Positions 49,201-59,301 of a stretch of 64,000 nucleotides of DNA are shown here, piece by piece. Under the pieces are notes generated by a model. It was not told the DNA's origin and searched no databases. It saw only the letters and a list, made by a program, of their open reading frames with translations. How positions within the stretch are numbered: position 1 is the first letter of the stretch; each line of letters begins with the position of its first letter. A program made the translations under genes and the position numbers. Source of the stretch: Lutjanus erythropterus (Eukaryota; Chordata; Actinopteri; Lutjaniformes; Lutjanidae); contig CM034602.1 in the NCBI GenBank assembly GCA_020091685.1, positions 2,798,219 through 2,862,218 of the forward strand, given 5' to 3'.

Positions 49201-50781
49201 TTAAGAAATGTTTCTTGTTTTGTTATTTTGGGACCTGCACCTGTAGATCATTTTTATTTTTTCCTCTGTGACACTGGAAATAGAAGTTTGACGCCAGATA
49301 CTCAGAGATGTTGACAAAAAAATTAAAAACTGAAGAAGTAGGAACTGTTTTTGGACACAAACCACCAAACTGTGCTCTTGTTTGTCATCTTCTATCCTGT
49401 GAAGCTTCAAGTTGTGTGAGGTGGAAGTCAGACCAGGTCTAGATCAGTCTAATCGGGTCTGGAAGGATCCACCTTAACTGGTGGATTGTGCATTTTGGAT
49501 TGAGTGTAATTGTCCTTTTTTGAGTCCCATTTGAAATGGTTCTTCATCACATGTTGGGTACCCTGGTAGGTTTCCAAAAGTCTGTTTCTGATTGGTTCCA
49601 ACATTTTTGACTCGTATATCATGGTCATAGTTAAAGCCTGTAATCTTGCACTTCAATACTGTAGCTTCACCAATTACTCTGGAAAAAGTACCACATGTTC
49701 CCCGACCAGGCGGTTCCACAGCACCCAGACTAACTTGTCGTGATGTTTCTCCTCCTCCAGATCGAGGATCTGAAGCTGAAGGTGGTCGAGCTGGCCGGAG
49801 TGAAGAAACCCGCCCTGAAGAAGGTGCGTATGTCCGCTGACGCCATGCTGCAGGCTCTGCTGGGAGGCAAACACAAGGTGACCATGGACCTGAGAGCCAA
49901 CCTGAAGCAGGTCAAGAAGGAGGTCAAAGAGGAGGTGAGCAAGGAGCTGAAGTTCACACTGTCAACTGCTGTCAGATGTCAAAGCATCATTCAGTCCTGT
50001 GGTTCCCAAACTAGGGCTTGGGACTTGGGAGGGCTTGATTGATAGGAGAGAGAAGAAGAAAAAACAAAGTTCTGATACACAAATCTGTTTTTATTTGATA
50101 GACTTTTCTCTAATTTCCCATTGTTTTTGTTAAATATTGAATAATTTGACCACTTCATAAAAGGTTGAGGACCACTGGTTTAATTTAAAGCTGTCAGATA
50201 ACTTACCATGTAAATTTTTATTTATTATTTCTAACCTTTTACCCTTTTTTCTTTCCCTGGTGGAAGTTTTACTTCCTGCTGGGAAACACATTTCTGTTAC
50301 TTTAATGCACACTGAACAGTGTTTAAAGATCAGAGCAGGAGCTTTGCATGTTTAACTCCCTTTTTTTTTAGCAGTGATCTTTAGGGGCGGAAAGAAGGAA
50401 GTCAGGTGACGACTTTCATCCAGGAGGCTGCTGTTCATGTTTCCAGTGAAACCAAAAGTCACTGTTGACTTATTTTAACTAAACGTATTTATTGAAGCTC
50501 CTGCCGGTTGATTTTTATACTTTAATAAGATATATGGAAGCCAACGGCTGCCTGGAAAGATGAAAAAACACAGTAAACCTTTTTTTTTTTAAATAGACAG
50601 AAGTTAAAACATGATCGGTGTTGTAGCATTAGTTAGAAGTGATCCAGAAAAATTCCCACGTCATGTTTTTGTGTTAATGAATCCGCGTTGCTGTTGTGTG
50701 CAGTCCACAGAGGCCATCGGCGACTGGCGTAAGAACATCGAGGACAAGGCTGACAGGAAGAAGATGTTCGAGACTTCCTAA
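45801..50781 (+). CDS. tnni2: troponin I, fast skeletal muscle (copy 4)
   Basis: Coding exons are 45801-45808, 48128-48167, 48264-48392, 48914-49003, 49761-49934 and 50704-50781 (519 nt, 172 aa). The start-codon exon begins at 45776. The N-terminus is [16 protein letters not shown]. The helical region has [20 protein letters not shown] and ICKKLHGAIDKIDEARYD. The inhibitory peptide [11 protein letters not shown] is at 102-112 and the switch is SADAMLQALLGGKHKVT. The C-terminus is [21 protein letters not shown]. The donor after the 129-base exon is ATG|gttaga, weaker than the gtgaga or gtaaaa used by copies 2, 3 and 5. The 174-base exon is 173/174 identical to copy 3, although the preceding 129- and 90-base exons differ at 33 and 18 sites. 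AATAAA is at 51054. Confidence 0.96.
46214..46254. repeat. (AAT)n microsatellite
   Basis: About 13 uninterrupted AAT units in intron 2 of copy 4. They are followed by GAACTTTATTTAAATAGCAC, a phrase often found at ends of teleost repeats. Confidence 0.9.
47885..48010 (-). repeat. interspersed repeat (GCTTAGCTTAGCATAAAG type)
   Basis: Reverse-strand copy with TTTATGCTAAGCTAAGCTAA and CTGGCTGTAGCTTTAATT. Relatives are at 52075-52260 and 57815-58030. It lies in intron 2 of copy 4. Confidence 0.6.
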
Positions 50782-52016
50782 ATCCCTCCTGAAGTGGCGA
50801 GGACGACAGCAGGGGAGACGTTTCCGTCCGAGGTCTGAGTGACTGAATGTGTCTCTGTGTTCCAGCGGGACACACAGGGACAAGAGTTTAGGCACTTTTT
50901 TTTGGTTGTTTTCTTCTTCTTTTTTTTGTTTTGGTTGTCTTGGTGATTCCGTCACCGCCGTGAGAGACTGAACTGAGACAGAGTAACGTCATCATGTACG
51001 CAGTTAAAACAGAGCAACATTCAAACTGTACAGGTTTTCATGGAGTCGCTAGAAATAAATGTTTTGAAATAAGGATTCATTTGTTTGTTACATTTATCAG
51101 AATTTTAATTATTCTTCTTTTTCTTTTATACCAAATTGCACAACATCAAACAGTGAATCACACTGTGAGATTTTAGATTTTCAGAAACTTGGAAAATATT
51201 CTTTACTTTGATAAATTGTTGTTCTATTAATTATCTTCAAAATATGATGCAGAAAAGTTGTCAGCTCGTAACATGAGCAACTTTACCACCTTTTAGCTGT
51301 TAGATGTGGATGAAAACTACATGAAAAAAGTAATAATTAGACCTTAAGTTAAACGAACGTCCAGTAGAGAGAAGACGTCCTCCTGTATGAGTTTTTTCAA
51401 ATAAAACTGTAAAAACAATTGATCAACCATCTAAAGTCAGTTAAATTCTTCTGTCGGCCGACTAGAGTTGCAAATAATGATATTAAATGTTTAAAAAAAT
51501 GTGAAAAAATGCTCATCAAAATTTCCCAGAGCCCAAAGTGGGTCAACAAGGAAGAACTGAAATAGTTTGACATTGCATCTTTTGTCCAATCAGCAGTCCA
51601 AAACCTAAAGACTCTTCATTTAAAGTCATAAATGACAAAGAAAAACAGCAAATCCTCACATTTAAGAAGCTGGAATGTTTGATTTTTCTGCTTGAAAAAT
51701 GACTGAAACGATTAACGGATATTTTGTTTGTAATTTTCTAAATTGAGAAAACAATAAGTATCAAATCATTGCAGCTCTATTTTAGACAAAAAAATAGAAA
51801 TTATGTTGTTTATTAAATAATTAAATGTCAATAATACCAAATAAAAGTCTGAACTGGGAAATATCGGGTGTTTTTTTAAACTATTGATCACTTTGTGCTG
51901 CTAGAATTGTGATTTTATGAAGCAGCTGTTTTCTGTTATTGAATCCTAAAAATCTTGTTTTCTTAAGAGAAAAATCTGCCAGTTCACTGAGAATAGTGAT
52001 TTGAGGGTTTTAAAGG

Positions 52017-52260
52017 AACAGGTCAACATTTATGGGAAATACGTTTACTTTCTTTCTTTCTGAGAGTGAAGATGAGAAGATGGATATTATTTTTCTGTCT
52101 GCTTAGCTTAGCATAAAGACTGGAAGCAGCTATTAAACGTGTTGTATTTTCAATGTTCAGACGCTACACAAACAGAAATAGTTGAAAATATTTATCCAAA
52201 ACTTTATGCTAAGCTAGGCTAACTGCACCCTGACTCCAAATCTGTACAGTAACACACAAA
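52017..52260 (+). repeat. interspersed repeat (GCTTAGCTTAGCATAAAG type)
   Basis: CTGCTTAGCTTAGCATAAAG and GACTGGAAGCAGC, then ACTTTATGCTAAGCTAGGC. The second phrase is the reverse complement of the first, so the element has an internal inverted repeat. Located in the copy 4-5 spacer. Confidence 0.6.
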
Positions 52261-54215
52261 CTCTCACACTCTGTATTTCCCAAAAGTGTTGAACTATTAC
52301 TTTTAATCGGTGACTCATCTGTGTTTTTTCCAGGTTTTTCAAACAGAAACGGCCACGTAGTTGTCAGAAAAAAAGGGTGCCAAAGGTTACAGCATAGATG
52401 ACGTCCCCTCCCTCATCCTAGACCGTTTATTTTTAGCGTCATGTCATCATGCAGAAACCTTCGTCAGATCATGTTTAGACAGACCTGGGAAAATAGCATT
52501 TTGACGCTAAAACATGCACACTTTGACAAAAATGTGATTCTTTAGATTTGAATACAAAAAAAACACTAATGGGAAGCTAAAGAATGATATTAAAAAAACT
52601 CAAACAAGCAGAATAAATAACAGACTCGCACTTTAAAAACTCTTTTGCTATAGAGGACAACAGTTCCCATGATCCCACGCTGCCTCATGACCTTATTATT
52701 CTAATGTGAGACAGACCCCTAGTGGCAGAACATACATGAATGAAAACGTTACTCAAACTTTATTTGTTTGTCCTGAAGTTTTCAAACATATAAAATGTAT
52801 AAAATCAAGATGAAGACAGTTGAATGTTTCCATCTGATGTTGGTTAAAGATGTGAAATCTGTGATCCTGCTTTAAAACACAACGTCCCTCCGTCAGGGGA
52901 AAAATCTGACTGTTTAGAAAACTCAGAGGGTTAAAGTTCACTTTGTGATCTTTTGTAGAGACTCTTTGAAATGTCCAATTTTGTCCCCCACTTTTTATTT
53001 TTTTCACAGTTAATTGTGAAAAATGTTCTGGAAAATAGTTTGCACCAAAAATGTTTACTATCCTGTGTTCATGAATAATCAGAAAAATGAGTTTCCAACT
53101 GGGAAAATTCATGTTTTTCCCAGCTGGGAGCTCTAAATGTTCGGCAGACGACATGCTGAGTTGTTATATATCATATATGCAGAGACGTGGTGGACAAATG
53201 AAGGTCTAAATGTTTGGTTTGTCACTTTTTATTAAGTCTAAATATTTTCGCTCACGTGTCATTTGTAATACATTTAGCCTGGTGTTACCTTTAGTTTCTG
53301 TTCATATTGATTAGTTAGAAATGTTATTTATGATCATTAACCCTGATGACAAGTCAGATTAAGTGTCCAGTTTGTGGTCTTTTATATTTAAAGGTGTCAT
53401 TCTCACATGTTTTTTAACTTACACCAAGAAATGTTATCTATGCTGCATTCATGTGATGTCGGAAAAATTTGAAAAATTAGTATTACATTGTGACACTTAG
53501 TTTCTGTCCACATAATGTGACCTATACAGGGTTCTGGAAATCCTTGAAAAAGTGCTTGGATTTTGGATAAAGTGCCTGAAATTGTAGCTGCACTACTTTC
53601 AAAATAAATCACTCTGACTGAATAGTTCAGATAGGACGACCAAAAGAGTGTTAGATAATCTGCAAAATGAAGACAACTCTGCTTGCTCAGTTACATAATA
53701 ACATGATAATAATTGATTTAATGTGATGAAGAAATGAAATTGGGCCTTTAATACAGCTTTAAAATGCTAAAAGTTGCTTTTGACTTTGATTTGACTTCGA
53801 TTTGACTTTATAAAAGGTGCAGGAGTCCCGTATGTGGATAGAAACTTTGTTTATTAGCATCGACCATGATGACGAGTGAGGTTAAGACATATTTCCGTGG
53901 TTTAAGGGAATGCAACATCCATGTTGTTTCCACTTTATGACTTAAAAGCTCATGAACGACTTCCAAACTTTTGGGAAATGGGGCAGTCCGAGGAGCACCT
54001 GAATGCAGCACTAACAAAAGAGAACAAATGGTTTCTTGCACAATAAGAAAACAGACAGTGAGTCCTGATTGAACTTGACTCATGAACTCATATGAACTCT
54101 AAAGTCTCTCCTGTTAAAGTGCAGATCATCAAAACAACTTTTAAGGCAGTTTAACTTCACATTAACCCTTCTGTCCTCGCCACATAAAGTGTCACCCCTG
54201 TTTATGTCTAACTGC

Positions 54216-54242
54216 CACACACACACACACACACACACACAC
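54216..54242. repeat. (CA)n microsatellite upstream of copy 5
   Basis: About 13 CA units ending 80 bases before the TATTTCAGGAGC element of the copy 5 promoter. Confidence 0.9.
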
Positions 54243-54280
54243 TGAATGTGCATCTCGATGCCTTCAGATCAGCTCGGCCT

Positions 54281-54419
54281 CACAGGGAGGGCGGTTTTGC
54301 AGAGCGGGGCTGGGCCGGGTGTATTTCAGGAGCTCGTTGATTCATTGGTCTGCCCGGGAATCCATTTCCATAAAGAGGATCTGGGCATTTTGCTGAGGCA
54401 TCGGAACCCACCATATATA
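54281..54419 (+). promoter_or_regulatory. tnni2: promoter of tnni2 copy 5
   Basis: In order: a GC-rich stretch (GGGCTGGGCCGGGTG), TATTTCAGGAGC at 54322-54333, ATTGG at 54344-54348, CCATAAAGAGG at 54368-54378 and ATATATA at 54413-54419. The upstream ATTTAC element of the other copies is not clearly present. The spacing from TTGGTCT to CCATAAA is 16 rather than 15. Confidence 0.85.
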
Positions 54420-54442
54420 CCCTATTTCATTTTTCACTGTCT

Positions 54443-54513
54443 GTGGCTTTGGCAGTGTCTCCTTTTCTTCCACCAAGTGTGTCTTGTCCTCTTCTTCTTC
54501 CTCCTCTCAATAG
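54443..54513 (+). other. tnni2: non-coding exon 1 of tnni2 copy 5
   Basis: The exon includes TTTGGCAGTGTCTCC, as in copy 4, and a CT-rich end CCTCTCAATAG|gtgagaaa. Its 5' end is inferred from the TATA box. It is spliced to 56192. Confidence 0.7.
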
Positions 54514-54945
54514 GTGAGAAATCTTCTTTTTAATTTCCTCATTTCCAGCCTCTCTGAGAGCAGCATCTTTTATTTTACCACAGAAGAAAAAAAAAAGTAG
54601 AAGTTCACTTCTTGACTCTTGTTTCTAAAAACTCCAAACGGGGATCAGAGACGTTTGTTTCTCCACCTCTGACCCATCCTGACATCCTGAACTCGCTTTC
54701 TACATGTTTGTTGCCGACATTTGACCTTTTCCTGACAGACCTGAATTTATGAGAGCCGTTCAGCTGCACTGCGGCGTGTTTTATGGTCCTGAAGCTGAAA
54801 CTCAGACAGCTAAAATACCAACTTGTCATAATGTTATCTGAAGAGTTGTCAATGTGATGCTTTCAAGGTTTGAAGTCAGAGAAATATTCTGCTTTTTGAC
54901 TAAGACTACAGCTGTTTATTTGGTCCCTGAAGTCTTTAAACTGTG

Positions 54946-55700
54946 TCTCACTGACAATAATTGGACACCTACTTTTTTTTTTTTTTTTATTAACTGCTTC
55001 ATTAATATGGATATACAGCTGATGATACCATTAATGGTTAATAACTACATGTATTCATCTGAGTGTCTGCAGGATTTCTCTCTGGGCTGTTATTTCTTTT
55101 CTTTTTTAGCATCGTAGTTTCTAAATTTGTCACATTTAAGTGTTTTCTTGTTAAAATAAACAACATTTAAAGGTAGATTTGGGTGTTTCAGTTGCAGCAA
55201 GTCATTTTGAAGCTTTAAAACAAAAAGAAAACTGCAGCTCAGTGTGAGAAAACTGTCGCACTCAGACGACTACATAAGAGAAAATATCAAGATTCTGGTT
55301 TTGACAATTTGACAAAACATCTTTCCGACTAAGATCAGATTTATTTGTTTGAATCACCTTAAAATCTGCACCATCTTTTGCCTCAAAAGATGTGAAAATG
55401 TTTTGCTTATTGGCAGTGAAAGTTTAGTCTCCGTGACAGTTATTGGACAAACTAAGTCTTTATTAAGTGCTTGATTAATATGAATGTTCAGCTGATGATA
55501 TTATTAATGGTTAATTACTACATTTGTTGTCTGAGTGCCTGCAGGATTCATTTCATGGCTGTTGCTTGTTTTACTTTTGGCATCATAGCTTCTAAATTTG
55601 TCAGATTTAAGTGTCTTTCTTGTTAAAAGAAACTCAGAAAGGTAAATTTGGGTCTGTCAGTTCCAACAAGTCACCGTGAAAGTTACAAAAAGAAAATTTA
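54946..55700 (+). repeat. tandem duplication with about 482-bp spacing inside intron 1 of copy 5
   Basis: Unit 1 (from 54946) and unit 2 (from 55428) share, in order: CAGCTGATGATA, ATTAATGGTTAAT, GAGTG(T/C)CTGCAGGATT, CTTCTAAATTTGTCA-like text, TTTAAGTGT(T/C)TT and GGTA(G/A)ATTTGGGT. The sequence between units shows only weak similarity. Confidence 0.8.
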
Positions 55701-55887
55701 AAGAAGTTTTACACAAAATCAAAAAAGCTAAATTTGGAATGAGAGCTGAATTGATCATTGATCATTGATCATTAAGATTTGGACCTTCAATAGTTTAATT
55801 TAAAGGTATCAGATCATGAACTTTATTTAATGATATTCCACCAAATTAACCCTTCACCTGATCCGGTTGTAAACTGCCGGGACGCGA

Positions 55888-55914
55888 CACCTGATCCCGC
55901 CCGTCCCAGTTTAG
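55888..55914 (+). promoter_or_regulatory. tnni2: intron 1 enhancer-like module, copy 5
   Basis: An E-box (CACCTG) followed by ATCCCGCCCGTCCC and AGTTTAG. A second CACCTG-type site lies about 35 bases upstream (TTCACCTGATCC). It aligns base for base with copy 4 across the CCCGTCC core. Confidence 0.65.
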
Positions 55915-56103
55915 TTCAGTCGACGTCGCTGCTCTTCAGCTGTGGCCTCAGATCACATTACAGCACAAATATTCCCGTCCATCCATCTCCGTCTGAGTGA
56001 CAGAACATGCTGATCTCAGAGAACCTCATACTGACATCCTCCATCTGAGCGACCACGGCGTTCAGATGGTCACATGTTTCCTCCCCTCAAACGTGTCCTT
56101 CTG

Positions 56104-56104
<1 letters not shown>

Positions 56105-56180
<76 letters not shown>
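56105..56180. repeat. (TG)38 microsatellite abutting the exon 2 splice acceptor of copy 5
   Basis: Thirty-eight uninterrupted TG units end 11 bases before the start-codon exon at 56192; only TCCTCATGCAG separates them. The tract occupies the position where the pyrimidine tract and branch point would normally lie. Confidence 0.95.
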
Positions 56181-56183
<3 letters not shown>

Positions 56184-56217
56184 TCATGCAGGTTTGTGAA
56201 CCGCAAAAACCGCCAAG

Positions 56218-59200
56218 ATGTCTGAGTAAGTCTGAACATCATCATCCTCTCTGATCACTTCCAGCAGGTTTATTATTTCTGTGACAAAAGAAGCACATAA
56301 TCTTTTTTTCCCCTGAAAATGGGTGTAAAAAATCAGTTTGCTGCTTTGTTTTGTTTGTTTCTTAATAACATCAACAAAATTCATAATAGCACTTTAAACT
56401 TGACTTGTTCAGATACTAGCGATGTCAAATATCACGATACTGCAATTAAAAAAAAAACAGTTGCAATACTGTATTAGACTGTGATAATATTTATTGTGAT
56501 ATTAAATGGTTAATTTTATTATTTTTATATTATTTTGTAAGAGGGCTGCTACTGGCTGCTGCATTGAGTTTTGTTGTGCAGTTGCACATGCAAAATCCCA
56601 GCATTCATATATCAATAAGAACAGCAGAAACACTTTAAGTCAGCAGTTATCAATTTTTTTCTCAGCCAAAGATCCCTTATAAGACAGAAAATATACCAGG
56701 GACCTCCTCATATATGTCTCTTGGAATAATTTGACGTAGCCTATTTTTTGTTCATATACTTCTACTTAGTTCTGTGAAAGAACTCACATAACAAATAAGA
56801 AATACATGCGAAATATATTTGAAATGCGCTAAAAATATTTGTACCATGTCAACATACACACACTATTTATTATTTTTAATAATATGCAATATACACAAAA
56901 TATGAACAATGGAAAATATAAAATAGGCAGAATAAAAAATACAAAACAGAACAATAAAAAGAAAATAACAGGCCTGGAATACAACTGTTTGTGCAAATAA
57001 TCATAAAATACATTTAAAAGTTTAAAATAAATAAATTAATTAATATTTTTATATCAGGATAATTTAAATGAATGAATCTAAAAAAAATGATGGAAAATGA
57101 ATTAGAAAAATTATCTTTAATCAGATTGGATATTTTCTCTTTGAGTGAATTTGATGTTAGTTGTAAATATTAATGTATATTTCAGTTTATGATTAAATGA
57201 TCTGGTGCGACTTCCTCCCAAACAGGAAAAAGCTGACTTCCAGCCGCAGGCATCACCTGAAGGTAAACCAACCACTTCAGATAATCTAGTTAGGTTTGAT
57301 TAAACCTCACAAAAATATACAGTTTCATTTTCAAAAAAGCTTCAGTAATGTGCTGCAGCAGCAGCTGCCTGTCTGTCCATATAAAACAATTCAATTAGCT
57401 TCCCTGACGTTTCCGTGATGTTCGTCCTGCAGAGCCTGATCCTCCAGATCGCCCAGAACTGGCTGGAGCAGGAGAAAAAGGACGCCACAGCGGCTAAAGA
57501 CGCCTACATGTCCGAGCACTGTCCCTCCCCAGACCTGGGTGGAGATCAGGCCGCACTGATGGTGAGAGGAGCGAAACAACACAACAACACATCGACAAGT
57601 TAGCTTCAATACAGTCACAGCTACTTTTAAATAAAAGTAATAAGTTCATACTCTTTATCTGGGGATTGTTGAAAGGCATTCTGGGAATATGGATAACTGA
57701 AGTAGAAAGAAAGCCATTTTTATTGAAATACTCAATATTCTCCAGAACTTACCTTGTGAAATGTCTTCCTGGGTGTTAGTTTTTATCTTTGGGTCCAGTA
57801 CAGTAATAGATGTAAGACATGTTTAGCCTAGCTTAGCACAAAGACTGCAAACGGGGGGAAACTGTTAGCCGAGCTCCATCAAAAGTGAAAAAATACGCCT
57901 TTCAAAAAAAAAAAACGCTGTTTGATTTATAGTTTTTGGAGAAAATAATAATCAAAAATGTAGACTAGTTCTATGTGTTTTCAGTAGCAGTAATGTGCAA
58001 AGCCAGGTTAGGCTAATGACTTTTTTGCCAACATGGACATTAGCATCCTTCTTTGTGATACTGAACTTTAAAGAATCTATCAATCAGTCCTCGAAAGTTA
58101 GCAGCACAGAGCTAAGATTCATTTGTTAGCTAGTTAGCAACGTCGTCGTGTAGTTTTCTCTTTTCAGAGTTAGCACCAAAGTTGACACACATTTAAGTGT
58201 ACCTGTGGTTACACCTACATATATGTAACATGAGAACTGTGTGTTTGTGTCGACAGGAAACATGCAAGAAGCTGCACGCCCTCATTGACAAGATTGATGA
58301 GGAGAGGTACGACATCGAGGCCAAAGTGCAGAAGGCCGACAAGGAGGTAAACTCCCCCTGACAGAATCACGTCAGCGAGAATGTTCATAAAGATGTTAAA
58401 ACTAAAATAAAAAGCTTTGCTGCTCTCACAGATTGAGGACCTGAGGATCAAAGTGGTTGATCTGAGAGGTGTGAAGAAACCCGCCCTGAAGAAGGTGCGT
58501 ATGTCCGCTGACTCCATGCTGAAGGCTCTGCTGGGCTCCAAACACACCGTCAACATGGACCTGAGGTCCAACCTGAAGCAGGTCAAGAAGGAGGTGAAAG
58601 AGGAGGTGAGTTCACCATGTGTTTGACTGTTCTTACAGTCTTCCCTCAGAGAAATAACTTTAAGTACTGCAGGACACAAAAAAGAAACATTTGGCCGACT
58701 TGAATCTTTTGTTGATTTACTTTGGAAAAACTGGAAAACCTTAAATCTTTCTTTCTTGTATTTCAAAAACAGTTGAGAAAACTCATTAAAGTGAAAGTGA
58801 ATAATGGTTAATAATTTAATATTTTCAATTGCAACCACTGCTCACTGTGAACACTGTGAAATATATCATTTTTGGGGGTTTCTAAACCTTAAAGGTTCAA
58901 GTTTATCTAAAGAAGAAAAATAAATGATCACAACATAAGATTTTTAGTCTATTTAAAAACTTAAAGCTATATGTATATGTAACATTCCATATTTAAATAT
59001 CTAAAAATGCTATGTATGTTATATATTTTCTTAAGTTGAATGTTTATATTACTACAAACGCTTAGAAATCCATCATTTATTCAAGATAACGGTGCGTTTA
59101 CTGCTAGCCATTGCTAGCTAGTTGCTATAACAGGAAAACAGGTTATGTGTCAGAACGTGAGGTTGTTGAATATGACTGTTCACAATGTGAATAAAACTTT

Positions 59201-59301
59201 GTTTTGTTTTGTCTCCTCTGCAGCCAACAGAAGCTGTGGGCGACTGGCGTAAGAACATCGAGGACAAGGCTGACAGGAAGAAGATGTTCGAGGCCGCCTA
59301 A
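56218..59301 (+). CDS. tnni2: troponin I, fast skeletal muscle (copy 5)
   Basis: Coding exons are 56218-56225, 57226-57262, 57433-57561, 58257-58346, 58432-58605 and 59224-59301 (516 nt, 171 aa). The start-codon exon begins at 56192, with CCAAGATG at the start. The N-terminus is [15 protein letters not shown], without the extra Gly of copies 3 and 4. The helical region has [20 protein letters not shown] and [18 protein letters not shown]. The inhibitory peptide is [11 protein letters not shown] at 101-111, but it is preceded by DLR as in copy 1, not DLA or ELA. The switch is [17 protein letters not shown] (Ser for Ala). The last residues are KKMFEAA rather than KKMFETS. The minus-strand frame of 207 codons over exons 5-6 is an antisense artefact. 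AATAAA is at 59629. Confidence 0.96.
57815..58075 (+). repeat. interspersed repeat (TTAGCCTAGCTTAGCACAAAG type)
   Basis: AGCCTAGCTTAGCACAAAGA and CTGCAAACGGGGGGAAACTG relate it to the copies at 47885 and 52017. It lies in the intron after the 129-base exon of copy 5. Confidence 0.55.

Larger units (their letters stand above)
51060..54280. other. spacer between copies 4 and 5
   Basis: It contains repeat fragments at 51500-51780 and 52017-52260 and a (CA)n tract at 54216-54242. The minus-strand frames of 133 (52753-53154) and 91 codons show no motif and no splice context. I see no gene. Confidence 0.6.

Noticed and set aside
52753..53154. 133-codon frame on the minus strand
   Set aside because: No motif, A/T-rich spacer and no splice signals supporting it.
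58215..58838. 207-codon open frame on the minus strand
   Set aside because: It is antisense to the 90- and 174-base exons of copy 5 and their introns. Similar antisense frames appear over the same exons in other copies (9893-10228, 41077-41427, 49674-49957), as expected from the GC-biased codons of these exons.
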